In this document: piece by piece, positions 1 through 13,163 of the stretch
Numbering within the stretch: position 1 is the first letter of the stretch
How the letters are laid out: every line of letters begins with the position of its first letter
NCBI GenBank assembly: GCA_031472005.1
Contig: PZJY01000011.1
Coordinates: 2,108,001 to 2,172,000, forward strand
DNA length: 64,000 nucleotides
Direction: 5' to 3'
From: Tetracladium setigerum
Lineage: Eukaryota > Ascomycota > Leotiomycetes > Helotiales
Position numbers and translations under genes: made by a program
Notes under the pieces: model-generated
Told to the model about the DNA's origin: nothing
Databases searched by the model: none
Seen by the model: the letters and a program-made list of their open reading frames with translations, nothing else

Positions 1-3000
1 CGTTTAGTCCAAGAGGACCAGTGCTGGTAGATTGGATCATGATGAAGTTGTTGACGAGCAGGAAAAGAAGGGGGAAGGAGTCTCACGGCGCGGTGACATA
101 TTTGTAGATGCCAAGAGTGTCTCCCGAAGCTCGGACCAAGACTCACGTGACTCAGTAGCCCTGTTGATCTCGTGAGGATAGTCAGCTAGCCAAGCGAAGA
201 ACCAACCTACCTTAACACCTTCCTAGTTTAAGAATTTTTGCTGTGACTTTCTCTCCGCTGGCCAGATAAAAGTACACACGGTAGGTAGGTAGCTCTCTAT
301 GCTGTGACAGTTTCGCGTTGAATGTAGCACTTCAGCGGTTATTGCCGCCGTAAACTCGCCTATTCTCGGGTACGGTACCTCCGTACTATGAGTCAGCAAG
401 TTTCACGTGAATGACCACAGGAACAAAGATTAAGAACCGACCCGTCCCCGAGCCGATCTCTGGTCAGCCAAATCTCCGATTCGTTGATCTTTGAATATAT
501 CTTCATCCTAGATCTCCCTTCTCTGGCAATGGGGCAACGAGAGGTTTCCTTGAACACACTAAGCACATGATGTGATGCTACAACTCGACAGGTCATCTCT
601 CCTTCGTCCCAATTTAGTGTTGGTTTTGGTACGGATACAGGAACCTTTGCACAATAATCCAACCAACATTCCTTCATATTTCACAATTTTCGGAGCTGAT
701 CCCCAATTTTTGCCCAAGGCCGAAGGTCCGCGTCAGAATAATACAGCCCCACAATAGCACTCAATAATCTGCACTCACTTAATTGAATCGATTCACCCCC
801 ATGGATCCACGCTAAGGTTGTTGGAACTTACTGTACAGGACTTGTCCTCCAGTCCAATCACTGCGGCATTCTTGTCATCTAAGCCATAAGAAGGGAGCTT
901 TACTATACGGAGTACGAAAACTGGAGAGAGGTGGTTATTCATGGCAGCTGCGATTACTGTACGGCTTGCTTCCGTTTTTGCGGTTTTGAAACATATATAC
1001 TTTCTTCCGTGCCTTCCTTATGCTTCGAAGGCCAGAACATTCCAAAGCCAGGCGGCCAAGCGGTCTTGATATATGGGAGCTATGCATATCTGCTCGTAAC
1101 TATGATCAGCCTGTGGTGTAGTTGGTGCTCGGAAGTCTTCCGGGCTGCAACCTCGTTCGTATGTCATCTAATTTGTCTGTTACATAGATTATCAATATAT
1201 TGCTTCGTGGAGCGCATTATTTGTTGGTTTCTTATCTGAGCGCTTACATAGAGCTTCATCGACAGAGCACTCTGATTAATGCCTGGCCACTCGCTCGCTC
1301 AAGTTTTCTCAAGTTTTCTCGAATCCGTTGGTATGTGGTGTGTTCCTATCGTGATTGGACATTTCCATCCTTGAACGGCTACCAATTCGCTCCCCCTGCC
1401 GCTGTGCAGAGCAGTGGTGATTTGTTGCTGGTGGTCGGTCCACCCATCCTGACCTGCATCGGGTCCCATTTTCCACCACCCGTCACACACACTCCAAGCT
1501 GCCTGCCTGCTCACAGCATCGCATCTCACATTCTCGGAAACTTTTATACTCTTGCTTTCCCCACTTTGAGGAGCGTCAAACCTACCTGCCTCTCCCTCTC
1601 CATCCTCAAAAAAGAGAAAGATTTACGGCAAGTTGTCAAGGCTTGTTTTGCTTCCCGACGACAGGAAACACATAAAGTTAGACAAATGAACAATGTCTCA
1701 GTGCAGAATTACTCGAGTACATCTCATTCAGCCCTTTCTTCGGTCATCCAGACTTCACAGAGGTACCATTTCCGATTCCCGCAGGGCTTCCTCGCCTTCT
1801 ATCAACTCGGCCAGGAGCTGAGCAAGGTTCTAACCTCACGGCAGGATCTTTCGAGAGAACATTCGAACAGAGTTTTTGAACCCGGGACCTATTGGTCTTC
1901 ATTCTAACTTCTAATTCAAACACTATGTATTGGATCACAGGATGGCCTTGAGATTTCGCCAAAAAACGTGTTGCAATTCTGCAAATACTAGAAGGTCTGC
2001 GGGTCAGTCTTGCTGTACATGCTGAAGCTTGAATAGCAAAGCAATTTCACGAATCGACCAGGTCATCTTGATGATGGGATCGTCTACGGCAGTCTCATCA
2101 CAATGAAACAGTCATCCTGTCGAAGCAACGCGTCTCCATGGTCATTCATCTGAAGAGGCCCTCAGATTGAAGTTGTGAGGACCTTTTTCGACCCAAATCG
2201 CTTCCGGCTTGAGCAATGGCTGTCTAGTTAATGTCAAATGTGATGGGCATTCCAAGCATTCTCGGTTAACACGTTTGCTGGCGCAACGCCAGAGCAACTC
2301 TCTGATCGGCAAGCATACTCCCGCCAAGGCGGACGTCAACCATGAGCAACATATCTTTCCCAACCAGCACTGCTCGCGACCTTACTACCTCTGCTTTTTT
2401 CATTTCAACGATAAGAAAACTCCACACTCGACCAGAGAATTGGAAGCCACCAGCCAGAAGCTCCCTCGCTCAATATTAAGAACAACAGCATGAGACAACA
2501 ACAACAACATGAGACAACTTTGAAAACCATCCCGAAAGGTTACAATCACCACACAGCACACGATAAAGGACATCGCCAATCACCAAAACATGCATTCCCT
2601 CAACTTCAACTAGCCGGTGTGCTAAAGACTTCGGAAGTCTTTAGGAATGAGAGATCCCAAACGATACCTGTAAAACCAAACCGGGTCTTGGAAGATTTCG
2701 AGAGAAATTGGAGCCTCGGATGCCAGAAGGCATACATTTCTAACGCCATCACGAAAAATCAATTTCTGCCACAATCTCAATCGCCAACTCGCGACTGCCT
2801 AATCCTACGCCTGCAACTCCCAAGCCTTCCACTTAAGATGATCAGTCAGAAAATTGGATACAAAAACGCCATTCCAGCTCACTCCTTGCACAAAGGCTTG
2901 TTCGATCGAGAACACTTCACCGCTTCGTCTAGGCAGTACTCATGAAACATAAATGCTGTTACGAATTGCACAAAGGTCCGATGGGCTAGCTTTCCAACAG

Positions 3001-5100
3001 TCGTCAAAGCTTGTAAGTTATTTTCTAAATTTTATCATCTTTTCCCCCTCCATCGATCGGTCTCGGATTATTTCTAACACATAGATACCGTAGTTGACCT
3101 CTGCTTGGTTATATAGCGCCCCGATAATCAAGTTCACCATTAAAACCACGCCCGCATACTCGATAGTACTTCATCTCTAATATGAGCAGTAATACATATC
3201 CTTCCAGGATCATACAAAGAAAGATCTGTGTCATATGCTCCTGTGCGGAAGGAGCTTTCTCCTGATAAACACCTCTCTTTAAACTCGACTTCCGTCCTTG
3301 TTGCGATAGGGAATATGAAATCGGTCTGATTCCCTATTCTTCCCTCCACGGCACGTCTCCATATCAAGAGTCGGGTGTCGGGTGGGGGACGGGGACGGAT
3401 ATCGACTCTACGTGGAGAAGGTTTTCGGGAGAAGCGGACCTATAACAGCGGGTTCAGTCGAATCGGGTTCTGGAGGAAGTGGAAGTACGATCGACTGGTG
3501 AAGTGTACCATTCTCTCTCTTAAACAAAATATAATTTATATTAAGAGAGAAAAAGATGAGCTTGGCTGAACTTTGTTTCTTGGGAGGAGGAAAGAACAAG
3601 TCATCAAGCTCAATCGCTCGTCGGAGAAGCCAAAGATAACAGACGGATTGATTACAAGAACTTTTCATGGCTCATATTCATTGACACGAAAGTCATGAAT
3701 TTACAGTCCGGTTTTGTAAGTGTTGGGTTGTGATGGCATTTCGGATCACGTAATAGCAAGTAATCGTATGCCAAAGAAAAACGACGGTTGGAATAATAGA
3801 ACATATATCTGTGTCTTTTACATGAACAGCTTTCCGGTTTTGCACAATGTCGACGGGAACCACCAAAAGAATTGTAGTTCTTCCTCAACTGGACTGGACC
3901 TCAAGGCCTTGAAACCAACCACCCAAAATCGAAAATCACACAAAAAACCGAACTTTGTGGATGACGGCCCAAAAAATCCCACATTTCGACAATGATAGAT
4001 ATCGATACGTTGATCGACCACGGTTACGAACTTACGACGATTCTCGCACTTCGTGCGACTCGAGAAGCAGGGAATGAAGGCTGACAATAAATACCAACAC
4101 GCGTCATCGACTTCCATATCCTTCGCAAAAATAGATATGGAAGGTATATTGTTGAGCGAGCGAGGCTGGGCGATTTCCAGTCATTGAGGCTGGAATTATT
4201 AGGAAAGAAGGGGAGGATGGCTGGATTGATTTGATGACACGAATATTTACTGTCGTGTGTGAGAATGTTTCATTTTCGGGATGGTCGATAGGTCTGTTCT
4301 GTCTGATGTGTTGAAATCTTTGAGGATGAGCTGGTTCCGGAGTTTGGGTTAGAAGGAACAAGGGGAGGGTGAGCGGGCGTTGGGAGAGTAAATGATTCAA
4401 AGGGAGAATGTGCAGGCCACTTAGTTTTTGCGTCTTTAGAGGGAGGGGGAGTATGGAGGTGATCACCAACAGGACGCGGAATGAGACAGTGAATAATGAG
4501 GGTTACTTGATTGACTGAGTTGTGTGGCGAGAGGGATGGGAACAAACAATGTATCATTATCTGGGTTGGTTCGGATGCGGATCAAAGACACAGTGGGAGG
4601 GAGGTCATTTTGCAACTTTCGTTTTTAGTATTTGCAGTAATATTTCTATTGATCGCGTTTGTCTCATTTCAAGATTTTCAGCTTTGATTTATTACCTTTG
4701 TCCCCCCCTTGCATTAATTTTATTTTTGGATGCAATAATTTAAAACTATGATCAAAGAAAAACGTCATGTTGTGATTGTGGTTTTGTAGTACACTTGACA
4801 GAAAAAATGAAAATACCCGAAAGCGAGTGTTCTAAATTTATGGTTTATGGTGAATTATTTTGGTTAGGCACGCAACTTGTGGTTATGTGCTGAGATATTT
4901 GGAAAGGAGAGGTTTAAATGAGTGAAATAAAGTTATGGTGCCGATTGAGAAAAGAGTATGCTCTGGAGCATTGTAATGAACATGAGCAAAGACGTTTTCA
5001 TTCCCTACTCATTCTATTCTTGATTCCACATTTTATTTTCCCACCCTTGCAAGTTCCAATTAACGCCAGAGACGCCATAATCCATTCCCTTTGGCTAGCA
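1..5100. other. Gene-free 5.1 kb stretch
   Basis: I find no recognisable gene here. Open frames of 60-235 codons occur on both strands, but none shows a known domain, consistent codon use or plausible splice structure, so I leave them out. The stretch includes two CACGTG palindromes near 145 and 404, a CAACAA/CATGAGACAAC short repeat around 2487-2517, and AT-rich DNA at 4600-4900. It may hold regulatory DNA, a non-coding transcript or a very diverged gene. Confidence 0.5.
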
Positions 5101-5140
5101 AATGCATCACATCACACCCTCCTTCTCCGAATCAATCCAT

Positions 5141-6254
5141 CTACTTAAACAGCTCTCCACCGTCCAACTCATCCTTCTCCTGCTTCCGTCCCCCACTAGT
5201 CCTCAACCCAAGCTCGCCCTTCTTCTCCAACAAATCAATGCCCTGCTCCGCCCTCCTATTATAGCGACCAGCCTTGCTCTTAATCAACTCGCTTCTGACT
5301 TGATTGGGACTAACGAACTCCTTGTTCTCATAGATAATTGGTCCACCGAAACTACCCTCCTGGATCACAATAGGCGTCAACACAAATCGTGGCCCAATCT
5401 CCACCAAGTTAATTTCTGTCTCCTTGGCCGCTCCCCTTGCGTTTTTCTTCTCCTTCTTCTTCTTGCTGCTCTCTCCATCTGACATCTCGGTATCCTCGTC
5501 CTTTTTGGGGAGTTTGGAAGGTTCTGATTCGTTGATTTGGTAATTTCGAATCCAGATCTTGCCGTCTGCGAGTGTGAAGCCCATGATGTGATCAACGAAA
5601 GGTTTTGACTTGCGCGCGCCCTTGGGAACACCGAAGATGTGGAGGAAGAGTTCTTTGAGGACGCGGAGATGGGGCGCACTGTCGAAGGAGGCGTCGAAGG
5701 ATAGGAGGGGACGGGATCCTTTGAGGCAGTTTCCTGTAAAGTGGAGTTCTTCCATTGTATGTACTATTTTGGTCAGCGGGGTTGATTCTCAAAGCACAAA
5801 CAAAAGAATGAGTAGAAAGAACGAACAGTTTTGCATGTGGAACTTGACAGTTGGTCCGTTGGGCGCTTTGCTCATCCAGAGGTATAGATCCTTTCCCTTT
5901 CTCGCCTCGAAGAAGAATACATTGTTGCAATTGTACAGCTCGGCTAGCTCGTTGAGTTGGTAGAGCTTGGATTTCGTATCAAGTTTGGCGTCTTTGCGAC
6001 TGTGGGGTAGAAGGGATGCGAGGTCATTGAGAAGATGACGATGTCTGTTCCATTTTATCCCGTTGGTTAGCTACTTTTTCCTTCTATTCCGCTTCTGCAA
6101 AGCGAAGCTGAAGTTCGAAAGAGACTAACCTGTAGGTAATTCCTCTCGACGAAAGAATCAAGACTCTCTGCTTATTTTTCTTCACGCCATTGACAGGCGC
6201 TTCCTCCTCCTTCTGGCCACTGGCCTTCGATAATGATTTGTAGACGGAAGCCAT
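5141..6254 (-). CDS. BRX1: Ribosome biogenesis protein Brx1 (Brix domain)
   Basis: Brx1 is a nucleolar factor for assembly of the 60S ribosomal subunit. Three exons are visible: 6130-6254, 5827-6044 and 5141-5763, joining to 321 codons plus stop. The Brix-domain signatures are clear: RVLILSSRGITYRHRHLLND near the start, then KFHMQNLHTMEELHFTGNCL across the second junction, LKGSRPLLSFD, HIFGVPKGARKSKPFVDH and GRIWIRNYQI-like DGKIWIRNYQI. The start at 6254 gives MASVYKSLSK. A lysine/glutamate-rich insert (SKKKKEKKN) precedes the last block EIGPRFVLTPIVIQEGSFGG, and the C-terminus is basic. The intron donors are GTTAGT and GTTCGT and both acceptors are AG. Family assignment is by motif recall and is secure. 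The length is usual for the family (about 290-350 residues). No frame break was seen. Confidence 0.95.
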
Positions 6255-6932
6255 TGTGTTGTGGATAGTTTACGTCGCAATTCGTGCTTGTCGGCGCAAA
6301 AGGTTTTGGCGGTTGGTCTTCAACTTTTTTTGATATCAGAGCTATCTTAGCGTGGTCTGAACAGCGCTAGGTTAGATTCAGACTAATCTGTCTTGGCATG
6401 CCACAGCCTCGTGAGTCGTGGCCTCGCCTCGTAAGGTTTGGCCGTTTAGGCGCTCTGATGGTGGGATGTTTCGGGAGAAATGTTTGTGACGTGGGTGATA
6501 CGGACATGTAGCAATACGTTGCTAGCGCGGAAGAGAGTGAGATGGTGGGTGGTTGGATAATGAGGATATCACAAATCATACGCCAATCTTACATCAAGCG
6601 GTCTGGTCAAGAGAGAACAGCGAGAGAGAGTCAAGTAAGTCCAAGGTCACACGAGGCACTCGGGCGAAATCAAATCATTAGAATAGTCCCATTGCTGTGT
6701 AACAAACATAAGGATCGTTGAAGGCATGAAAATCTCATGAATCGTTGGAAAAAGACCACGCAAACCGCAAGCAAATAGGAGACCTGAGAAAGATATGCCA
6801 ATCAACTAGCATATCTTCCGTGACAACCAATGCTCCCTCCCTGAGATAGACGCCACGCCGTGTATCAACCATCAACCAGAATATGTTTCATCGCAGTCGA
6901 GCCCAGGGAAAGTGTGAGAGAAGTAAATCCAT
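6255..6932. other. Intergenic between BRX1 and the Rab11 gene
   Basis: This interval holds the BRX1 promoter side and the 3' end of the Rab gene, both on the minus strand. I see no gene or repeat in it. Confidence 0.5.
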
Positions 6933-7815
6933 TTAACAACAACCTCCTTTGGTGGAGGCCTCATTCTCTGGCTTGCTGAGAGAGATGTTGGTTCCGGCTC
7001 CAATGTTGGCTTGCGCCGAGTCGCCGCCGTTGTCTAAAGCTTTCTGGGAGACGATTCGGTAGATTTCTGAAGGATCCGAGGTCAGTACAGTCAATGTAAG
7101 CTTGGGCAGATTTAGAGCTACCTGTGAGGATGTTCTGGAAGGCGAGTTCAACGTTGCTGGCATCAAGGGCGGAAGTCTCAATAAAGGAAAGGTTGTTGTC
7201 GCCTGTTGCCTATTAGCATCTCATCCTTGAATTTTTTGACATTGGCCACACGACGTACTGGCAAACTGCTTGGCCTCCTCAGTTGGCACAGCTCGTAGGT
7301 GTCTCAAATCGCTCTTGTTTCCCACCAGCATGATGACAATGTTAGAATCGGCATGATCCCTCAACTCCTTCAACCATCTTGTAACGTTCTCATAGGTCTG
7401 GTGTTTGCTGATATCGTAAACGAGCAGAGCGCCGACAGCACCTCTATAGTAGGCAGAAGTAATGGCCCTATATCTCTCCTGTCCAGCGGTATCCCAGATC
7501 TGCGCCTTGATTGTCTTTGCATCGACCTGGATGGAACGGGTTGCGAACTCTACACCGATGGTTGACTTGGAATCGAGGTTGAATTCATTGCGGGTGAATC
7601 TGCTCAACAGGTTGGATTTACCAACTCCCGAATCTCCAATCAAGACGACTGCAGGGGAGATGAAAAGTCAGTGGGTGGTGCGTCAAGTTGTCTATCATTC
7701 TATTTGTACTCACCCTTGAAAAGGAACTGTAGGAGGCGGAGGGTTGTGTTAGCCAGTCAAGTACTCAAATCTATAGCGCAGAGGGAGAACATACATCATA
7801 TTCATCGTTTGCCAT
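6933..7815 (-). CDS. ypt3: Rab11/Ypt31-type small GTPase
   Basis: This Rab GTPase of the Rab11 (Ypt31/32, Ypt3) group acts in late-Golgi and recycling-endosome to plasma-membrane traffic. Small exons precede the main one: MANDEYD (7795-7815), then FLFK plus one base (7714-7726), and the main exon starts at 7648. G motifs are visible: GDSGVGKS (G1), effector STIGVEFATRSI, WDTAGQERYRAI (G3), VGNKSDLRHLR (G4) and SFIETSALDASNVELAFQNI (G5, spanning the next exon). The C-terminus ends KGGCC, a double-cysteine geranylgeranylation signal. The length is about 210 residues, as usual. At least five exons with GT-AG introns, including a 21-nt first exon and a 13-nt second exon. No frame break was seen. 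The Rab11 call rests on the effector region and the EIYRIVSQKAL block. Paralogue naming is convention. Confidence 0.94.
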
Positions 7816-8503
7816 GGTTGCGAATGTTTGTAGGAATGTCTTTGCTGGTCGAGGGTTGACAGATTGGAGGGGTCTGTCAGTGTTGTCGCAAAGGGTGCAA
7901 GAGGAGGAGATGGATGGCCTGGCTTGGGTTCAGTCGGCCAGTCGGTGCTTTGTTCGAGTGGCTTTGACGACGAACCTGCCAAGGAAATCCGCTCTTTAGC
8001 CGCTTAGCCGACAGCCTTGGCAGCAGAACAGCGCTACCTTGGTCTTCATTGGCCAGATTAACATATTCTTGAGCGTTTGCTTACTTTCGGCCTTGCAGCC
8101 TCACAATCCAACAACATCAACATCGATATCTCTTGTCCTCTAAAATCATTCACTTCTCTTCCGTTAAGGTTTGCTTTTCCTATTCATTCAAAGAAAATCT
8201 ACTCTACTTTTTTAACTTCACGCTAACTTCTATAACAGTCGTTTTAAGGTTATACTATTAAAGGTCGTATTCAATTCACAGGACAAGCTCCCAGCCCAAA
8301 GGGAGCGTACCACAACTTGACTAGATCTTGAAAGTGAAAGCTTACAGACTATTCTTTTCTCTTTTCGTTTTTCTCAACATCATCTCTCCTCGACATCATC
8401 TCTTCATACCTGCGACTTGAAAGTAAGTGCGGGATTGCAATCTCAATCAGATCACATCCTCCAGCGGGTCTGAGATTCCCACAACAATCGATCTCAGCCT
8501 ACC
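7816..8503. promoter_or_regulatory. Divergent promoter, Rab11 / chromodomain gene
   Basis: This 690-bp interval separates two divergent genes. It is CT-rich toward the chromodomain gene. A likely 5'UTR intron runs from GTAAGT at about 8423 to an AG at 8496-8497, six bases before the ATG at 8504. The splice sites are seen; their use is inferred. Confidence 0.4.
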
Positions 8504-11500
8504 ATGGAGGACGACGAGATCTCTATCACATCGACTGCCGTAACAGTATACGACCCAGAAACCGAATTCACTATAAACAGAGTTGTAGCGGAAAGAGGAG
8601 AGAAAGACACGCTGGAATACTTATTGTCCTGGCTAGGTTATGATGAAGCTCACAAGAACACTTGGGAGCCCGCTTTCCAGTTCGGCAAGGATGGCGCGGT
8701 CTACGAAGAATGGGAAGAGCGAAAACAATTAGAGGAAAGCGGCCAAGAAACATCTTTCGACGTTGAGGCATGGGAAGCCATGATGCTCAACAGAGAGGAA
8801 GAGAAGGCACGGCGGCAGCGATTACGAAAGGAAAAGCGTAAACGACTGAAGATTCGCGCATCCCCAGAGTCGGACAGCGATTCCGACGAAGCTATGAAGA
8901 TTAACAAGATCGAAGATGACCCTGGCATGCCAAAGCCGTCAAAGAAAACCTCTTTCAAAAAGGCCCAAATATTTGGTCAACATGCCGCTCAACGTGAGAG
9001 TCATAGTGGTAGCTCTTCTGAAGAAGTAACTCTTTCTTTGCAAAGGGCGAAGACCAAAGAGAAGGCAAATAAAGCTCCGGCTCCCCCCGCTTATGCTGGA
9101 AATGCGCGACCTGAAGAAGCTCGAGGACCGAAAGCGAAGGTAATCATACGTGGTCTGTGAATGTACTTTAGGATAATAAACTAACTACCTAATTTAGATC
9201 GAAAAACATCCTCGCCCCCCCTCCGAATCCTCCCCTGATGAGTCGCTTGCTAGGAGGCGTCGCTTAGAACCCGAAGCGACCAAAGTTGTTGACAGATATG
9301 TCATTCCAAAGAGATCCGCGCAACCCAAACCTATCTCGAATAGACCGCAAGGTATACTTGTACAACCATCTTCCTCGACAAGAGGAGGGAAAACTGCTAC
9401 TCGAGGAGGTGCAGCTTTTCGTGGCAGGACTTTACTCACAGCATCCGCCAATCCTAGTGCAGCGCCCAAGCGATTCGGCAACATGCGTATCAGCAATATC
9501 GCCTATAAACGAGCAAAAGAGCTTGCAGATAGGGCGCCAAACCTTGAGTCATTGGGTGGTGCTTATGAACCAGCCAAACCTTCTGAGTTTGTGCCGTTAA
9601 CGGGGTCGGGTATTCGAAAGTTGCGTGCGCCTGTTGAAGATGTGGAACCAGGACTCTTTGTGAACGAAGCATCTAATCATACAAGACAGATTTCTGATGT
9701 TTTTGTCGCACCTCCATATCAGCAACCCTCGAAGGATTCGCAACTAGATCCCGGCCAACTGACTTGCTATTACTTTGATAGGGAACAGCGGGATCCAAGT
9801 AAGGGACCTTGTGTAAAAGGATATGAATGCACTTATCTACACGAGTATCGTCTTGGAGTTCCGATTGCTCCTGTGCCCGATACCCATGGAGAACCAGTAT
9901 TTCCCCGTTTGGGTTGCTACTACTGGACTCTTAATATGAAACTACATGGTGTTCCCTCGTGTAGCAAAGGAGACAATTGCATTTACTTGCACGAAATCCG
10001 TGACGACTTGCCCGTCGCCCCTAAGCCAGGTGGCAGGTCGGGAAATGGTGACGAGACGATTCAAAGTCCAATTCTGGCGAACTCGAACCGCCAAATCGAG
10101 ATATCAAACGCTTCTCGAACTCAACCATCTCGTCCTCCTTACGACAATTCATGGGGGTTTAATGCTATCTGTTACAAGTGGCATGAGGAGTTTTGCCCTG
10201 CAAATCCATGTGTATTCATCCATAACAATACAGATCATATACCGTTAGGTCCGCAAAACGTTTACAATGCGGAAGTCGAAAAGGAGTTGAAACGTCGGAG
10301 GAGGAATGTGCCTGAAGCTACCCATGCCAACGATATTGACATACACACGCGCAGAGATAATCCTCATTATGCAGTATGCTATTTCTGGGACCAAGATGGT
10401 CATTGCTCAAAGTATGAAGAATGTGATTACTTCCACACTTATCGGTACGACGCTCCAATATCTCTTCGTCCGCGTGGATTAGGGAAAGGCCATGCACCTC
10501 CTGAACCTCGTCGTGGAGTTATCACGCTCTCTCAGAAAACAAAATCGGGTCGCCAGAAGAAAGACGTGCCGTGTCGTTTTTGGGCAAGGGGGAACTGCTG
10601 GGAGGGGGAAGATTGCGATTTTCTTCATACAAAGACAACATCCAGACCTCCAGTTGATGAGGTTCATGAGGGTACTCATTCTTTGAAGTTGGATCACATG
10701 GAAGGAGTCACAATTTCAACAGAACAACACAAGCCTGTATATCTTCCAGACGCATCATCCTACAGAGACCAGCTGCCACCTGCGTTGAACATGAGTATTG
10801 AGGAGTATCTTCGAACAGACAGCAGCTGGAAAGTCCCACAGACCTGTGAGTTCTGGCAGAAGGGCCATTGCAGTAAGGGTGCAAGGTGTTCGTACTATCA
10901 CGCAAATCAGCGTGATATTCCTCCAGGGATATCGGCGCCCGTGATATGGATAAATGGCAAGAAAAAGATACTAAGACCTTGTATCTTCTGGCTGAAAGGC
11001 CATTGCAAACTGACAGAGGAGCAATGCCAAAGTCTTCATTACATCCCTGACTTGGGAGTTGGTTCTCCAGCCAAAAAAGCCGCTGCACATCCGGATCAGA
11101 AGCCTCATCCAACGTTGAATCGTCCTACTCCTCAAAAAGCCGTGTCTTTTGCGGAGGAAGCTGTGCCGTTTTTTGATGGGCCTACAGATGCAATCCCACG
11201 AGAGGTTCATCCCCTGCCTAGAGATCAAAGCACTAATCAACCTCGCAGAACTATGTCCCTTGATGGCCCGAGTTCTTGGGGTGAACGTGGGACATTTTCA
11301 TCTGCACAGGATCAGATTAGCTACGAAGCGCAGATTGATCAATCCCCAACGGAACTTTCCAAAGACTTTGAAGCTGTCGTGAATCTGGGCCATCCAGCGG
11401 CACCAAAACCGAAAACAAAGGTCAGCGTTAATGATTACTTGCAGGCCAAAGGTATTCCTAGGCTTGCAGCTCAACAAAAAGAGGTCGTTTTTGCAGGTTC

Positions 11501-13163
11501 GCCCCCTACTATAGTTGACTTCCGCAGATTGGCCGAGGTGCAGCATCTTTGTGGTAGTGAACTTTTTACCCTGCCAAAGCTCAAATTTGAGCAATTATGT
11601 ATGGCACGCGATTTGAAAGAGGTCTTCACCGTTAACAAAATGTTAATCATCTGGAGTTCCGATTTGATTCTTGCCAAAACCTCCGAAGCTGCTACCTCCA
11701 CCATTGAATTGATTTCCAGCGAATTGAGATCAAGAGCGTCTGGTCTCGTCTGCATTTTCACCAATTTCGTATTTTTAGTCCACCCGACAACACCAGAATG
11801 GGGTTTTCTTCAACATACTAGCGAGACTGGTGGCCATACGAAGCTGAAGTTTGCCCTTTTTGAAGGCGACGTTCAAGTACCGAAACTCCACAACCTAGTT
11901 CCTCACGACACTATCCCCGCTCCTGGTCAAGGTGCTCCACACAGAAAAACTCTAGTCAAACAAATCCACGGCCTCGAGTTCAAGAAATTGCTTCCAGCGG
12001 CTACATCTAGTCATCCTCCCAACGTATTTATGATGTTCCCCCCTGCAAGCGAGACAAGGGAATATATCATAGCTTGGCTACACACATCGTGCCAGTCAAG
12101 CGCGAACCTCAAGGTGTTCAGCAGTCAGGACGAAGGCGCTTGGGAGTTTTTTGTCAAAAGCAAGAAAAATTATGCATTTGTTGTTTTGATTCACGAATCT
12201 ATGGTAACTGAAATCTGTCGATTACCCTACTTTCTCGAGCTTGTGCAGAAAACAAGCTCTTTCTGGTACGTTGCGGACTCAGGGTCCCCATATCCGATGT
12301 ATCCTTCGCACTTCACTGGATTCGAAGAGAGCCCGCCGCTTGGTCAAATAAGCACGACACTTCTACTACCCTTTGGCCATGCGTTCTTAATCACCCCAAG
12401 TCTAGTCGTTGCCGAACCACAGAAGGCCCTTGACATTCTCAATTGGTTTCTTGGCAAAAACGCAAAATATGAAACTTCTACACCAGGAACATGGAAACTG
12501 GTTGTCTGTCATGGCTTCGCTGATTACGTCCATGACGTCGCAACCTCCAAGGCCTTGGAGAAAGCAGAGTTCCAGGCCCTACACCAGGGCAGGCCTGACC
12601 TCGAACAGATGGTAGAGGACTATGGCCTTGACTTTGTGACATGTAAAGTCAGATATGCCATCCACAAAAAATTGATGGAAACCGAAGTTGAAGGCTATAT
12701 CAAATTCTCCCACAATGGTCCGTCAGACGAGGAGTATAGTCCCATCATCTACGCGCCGCCCATGATCGACCCCGATAATGAGCCAGCTCTTGTTGAGTGG
12801 TTTGCTTCGTGGTCTCTACAAAAGCTAGATAAACACCGCAAGTTCACCGTCGTTGGCACTCATCCCCAGAGCAAGATCCGCGCCTTCAGAGGTATTGAGT
12901 CTGCACCTTTGACAATTGGCGAGGATGTCGATATGATAGTTGCTGAGCAACGCGCCAAAGCCGATTCAATGGATCTCGATACCGATCCAGAGATCTCTGG
13001 GCTTGATGGTAACGCGGTGAAGAAGAAGTTTGTGGCGTTCGACACGACAAATGTCTGGTACTCGCGATTGAGGGGCAAAGGGGAGGCATATGAACATGTG
13101 TTTGTGGCAGATGTCGATGCAGCGTGTGGAAATCTCGGGATGAAGGTGGGGTCTAAGAGGTGA
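8504..13163 (+). CDS. Chromodomain protein with seven CCCH-type zinc fingers
   Basis: This is a 1,533-residue protein of two exons (8504-9139 and 9198-13163, phase 0). A chromodomain lies near residues 22-65: FTINRVV, YLLSWLGY and NTWEP supply the F/W/Y positions of a methyl-lysine cage. An acidic/basic linker with phospho-type Ser/Asp runs follows. Seven fingers of a C-x-C-x-C-x3-H kind start near residues 402, 452, 537, 606, 670, 762 and 807 (examples: CRFWARGNCWEGEDCDFLH and CEFWQKGHCSKGARCSYYH). The remaining ~650 residues look globular; I do not recognise their fold. A histone-methyl-reading protein with RNA-binding-type fingers suggests RNA-linked heterochromatin work, as in Chp1 of fission yeast, which has a chromodomain but different partners. 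That role is inference. The start is chosen as the first ATG after a likely 5'UTR intron. No frame break was seen. Confidence 0.85.

Noticed and set aside
1110..1180. GTGGTGTAGTTGGT resembling a tRNA A box
   Set aside because: No matching B box or cloverleaf follows.
1840..1910. B-box-like GGTCCCGGGTTCAA on the minus strand, possible tRNA or SINE
   Set aside because: The stem expected around the loop does not pair, and no A box or acceptor stem is present at the right distance.
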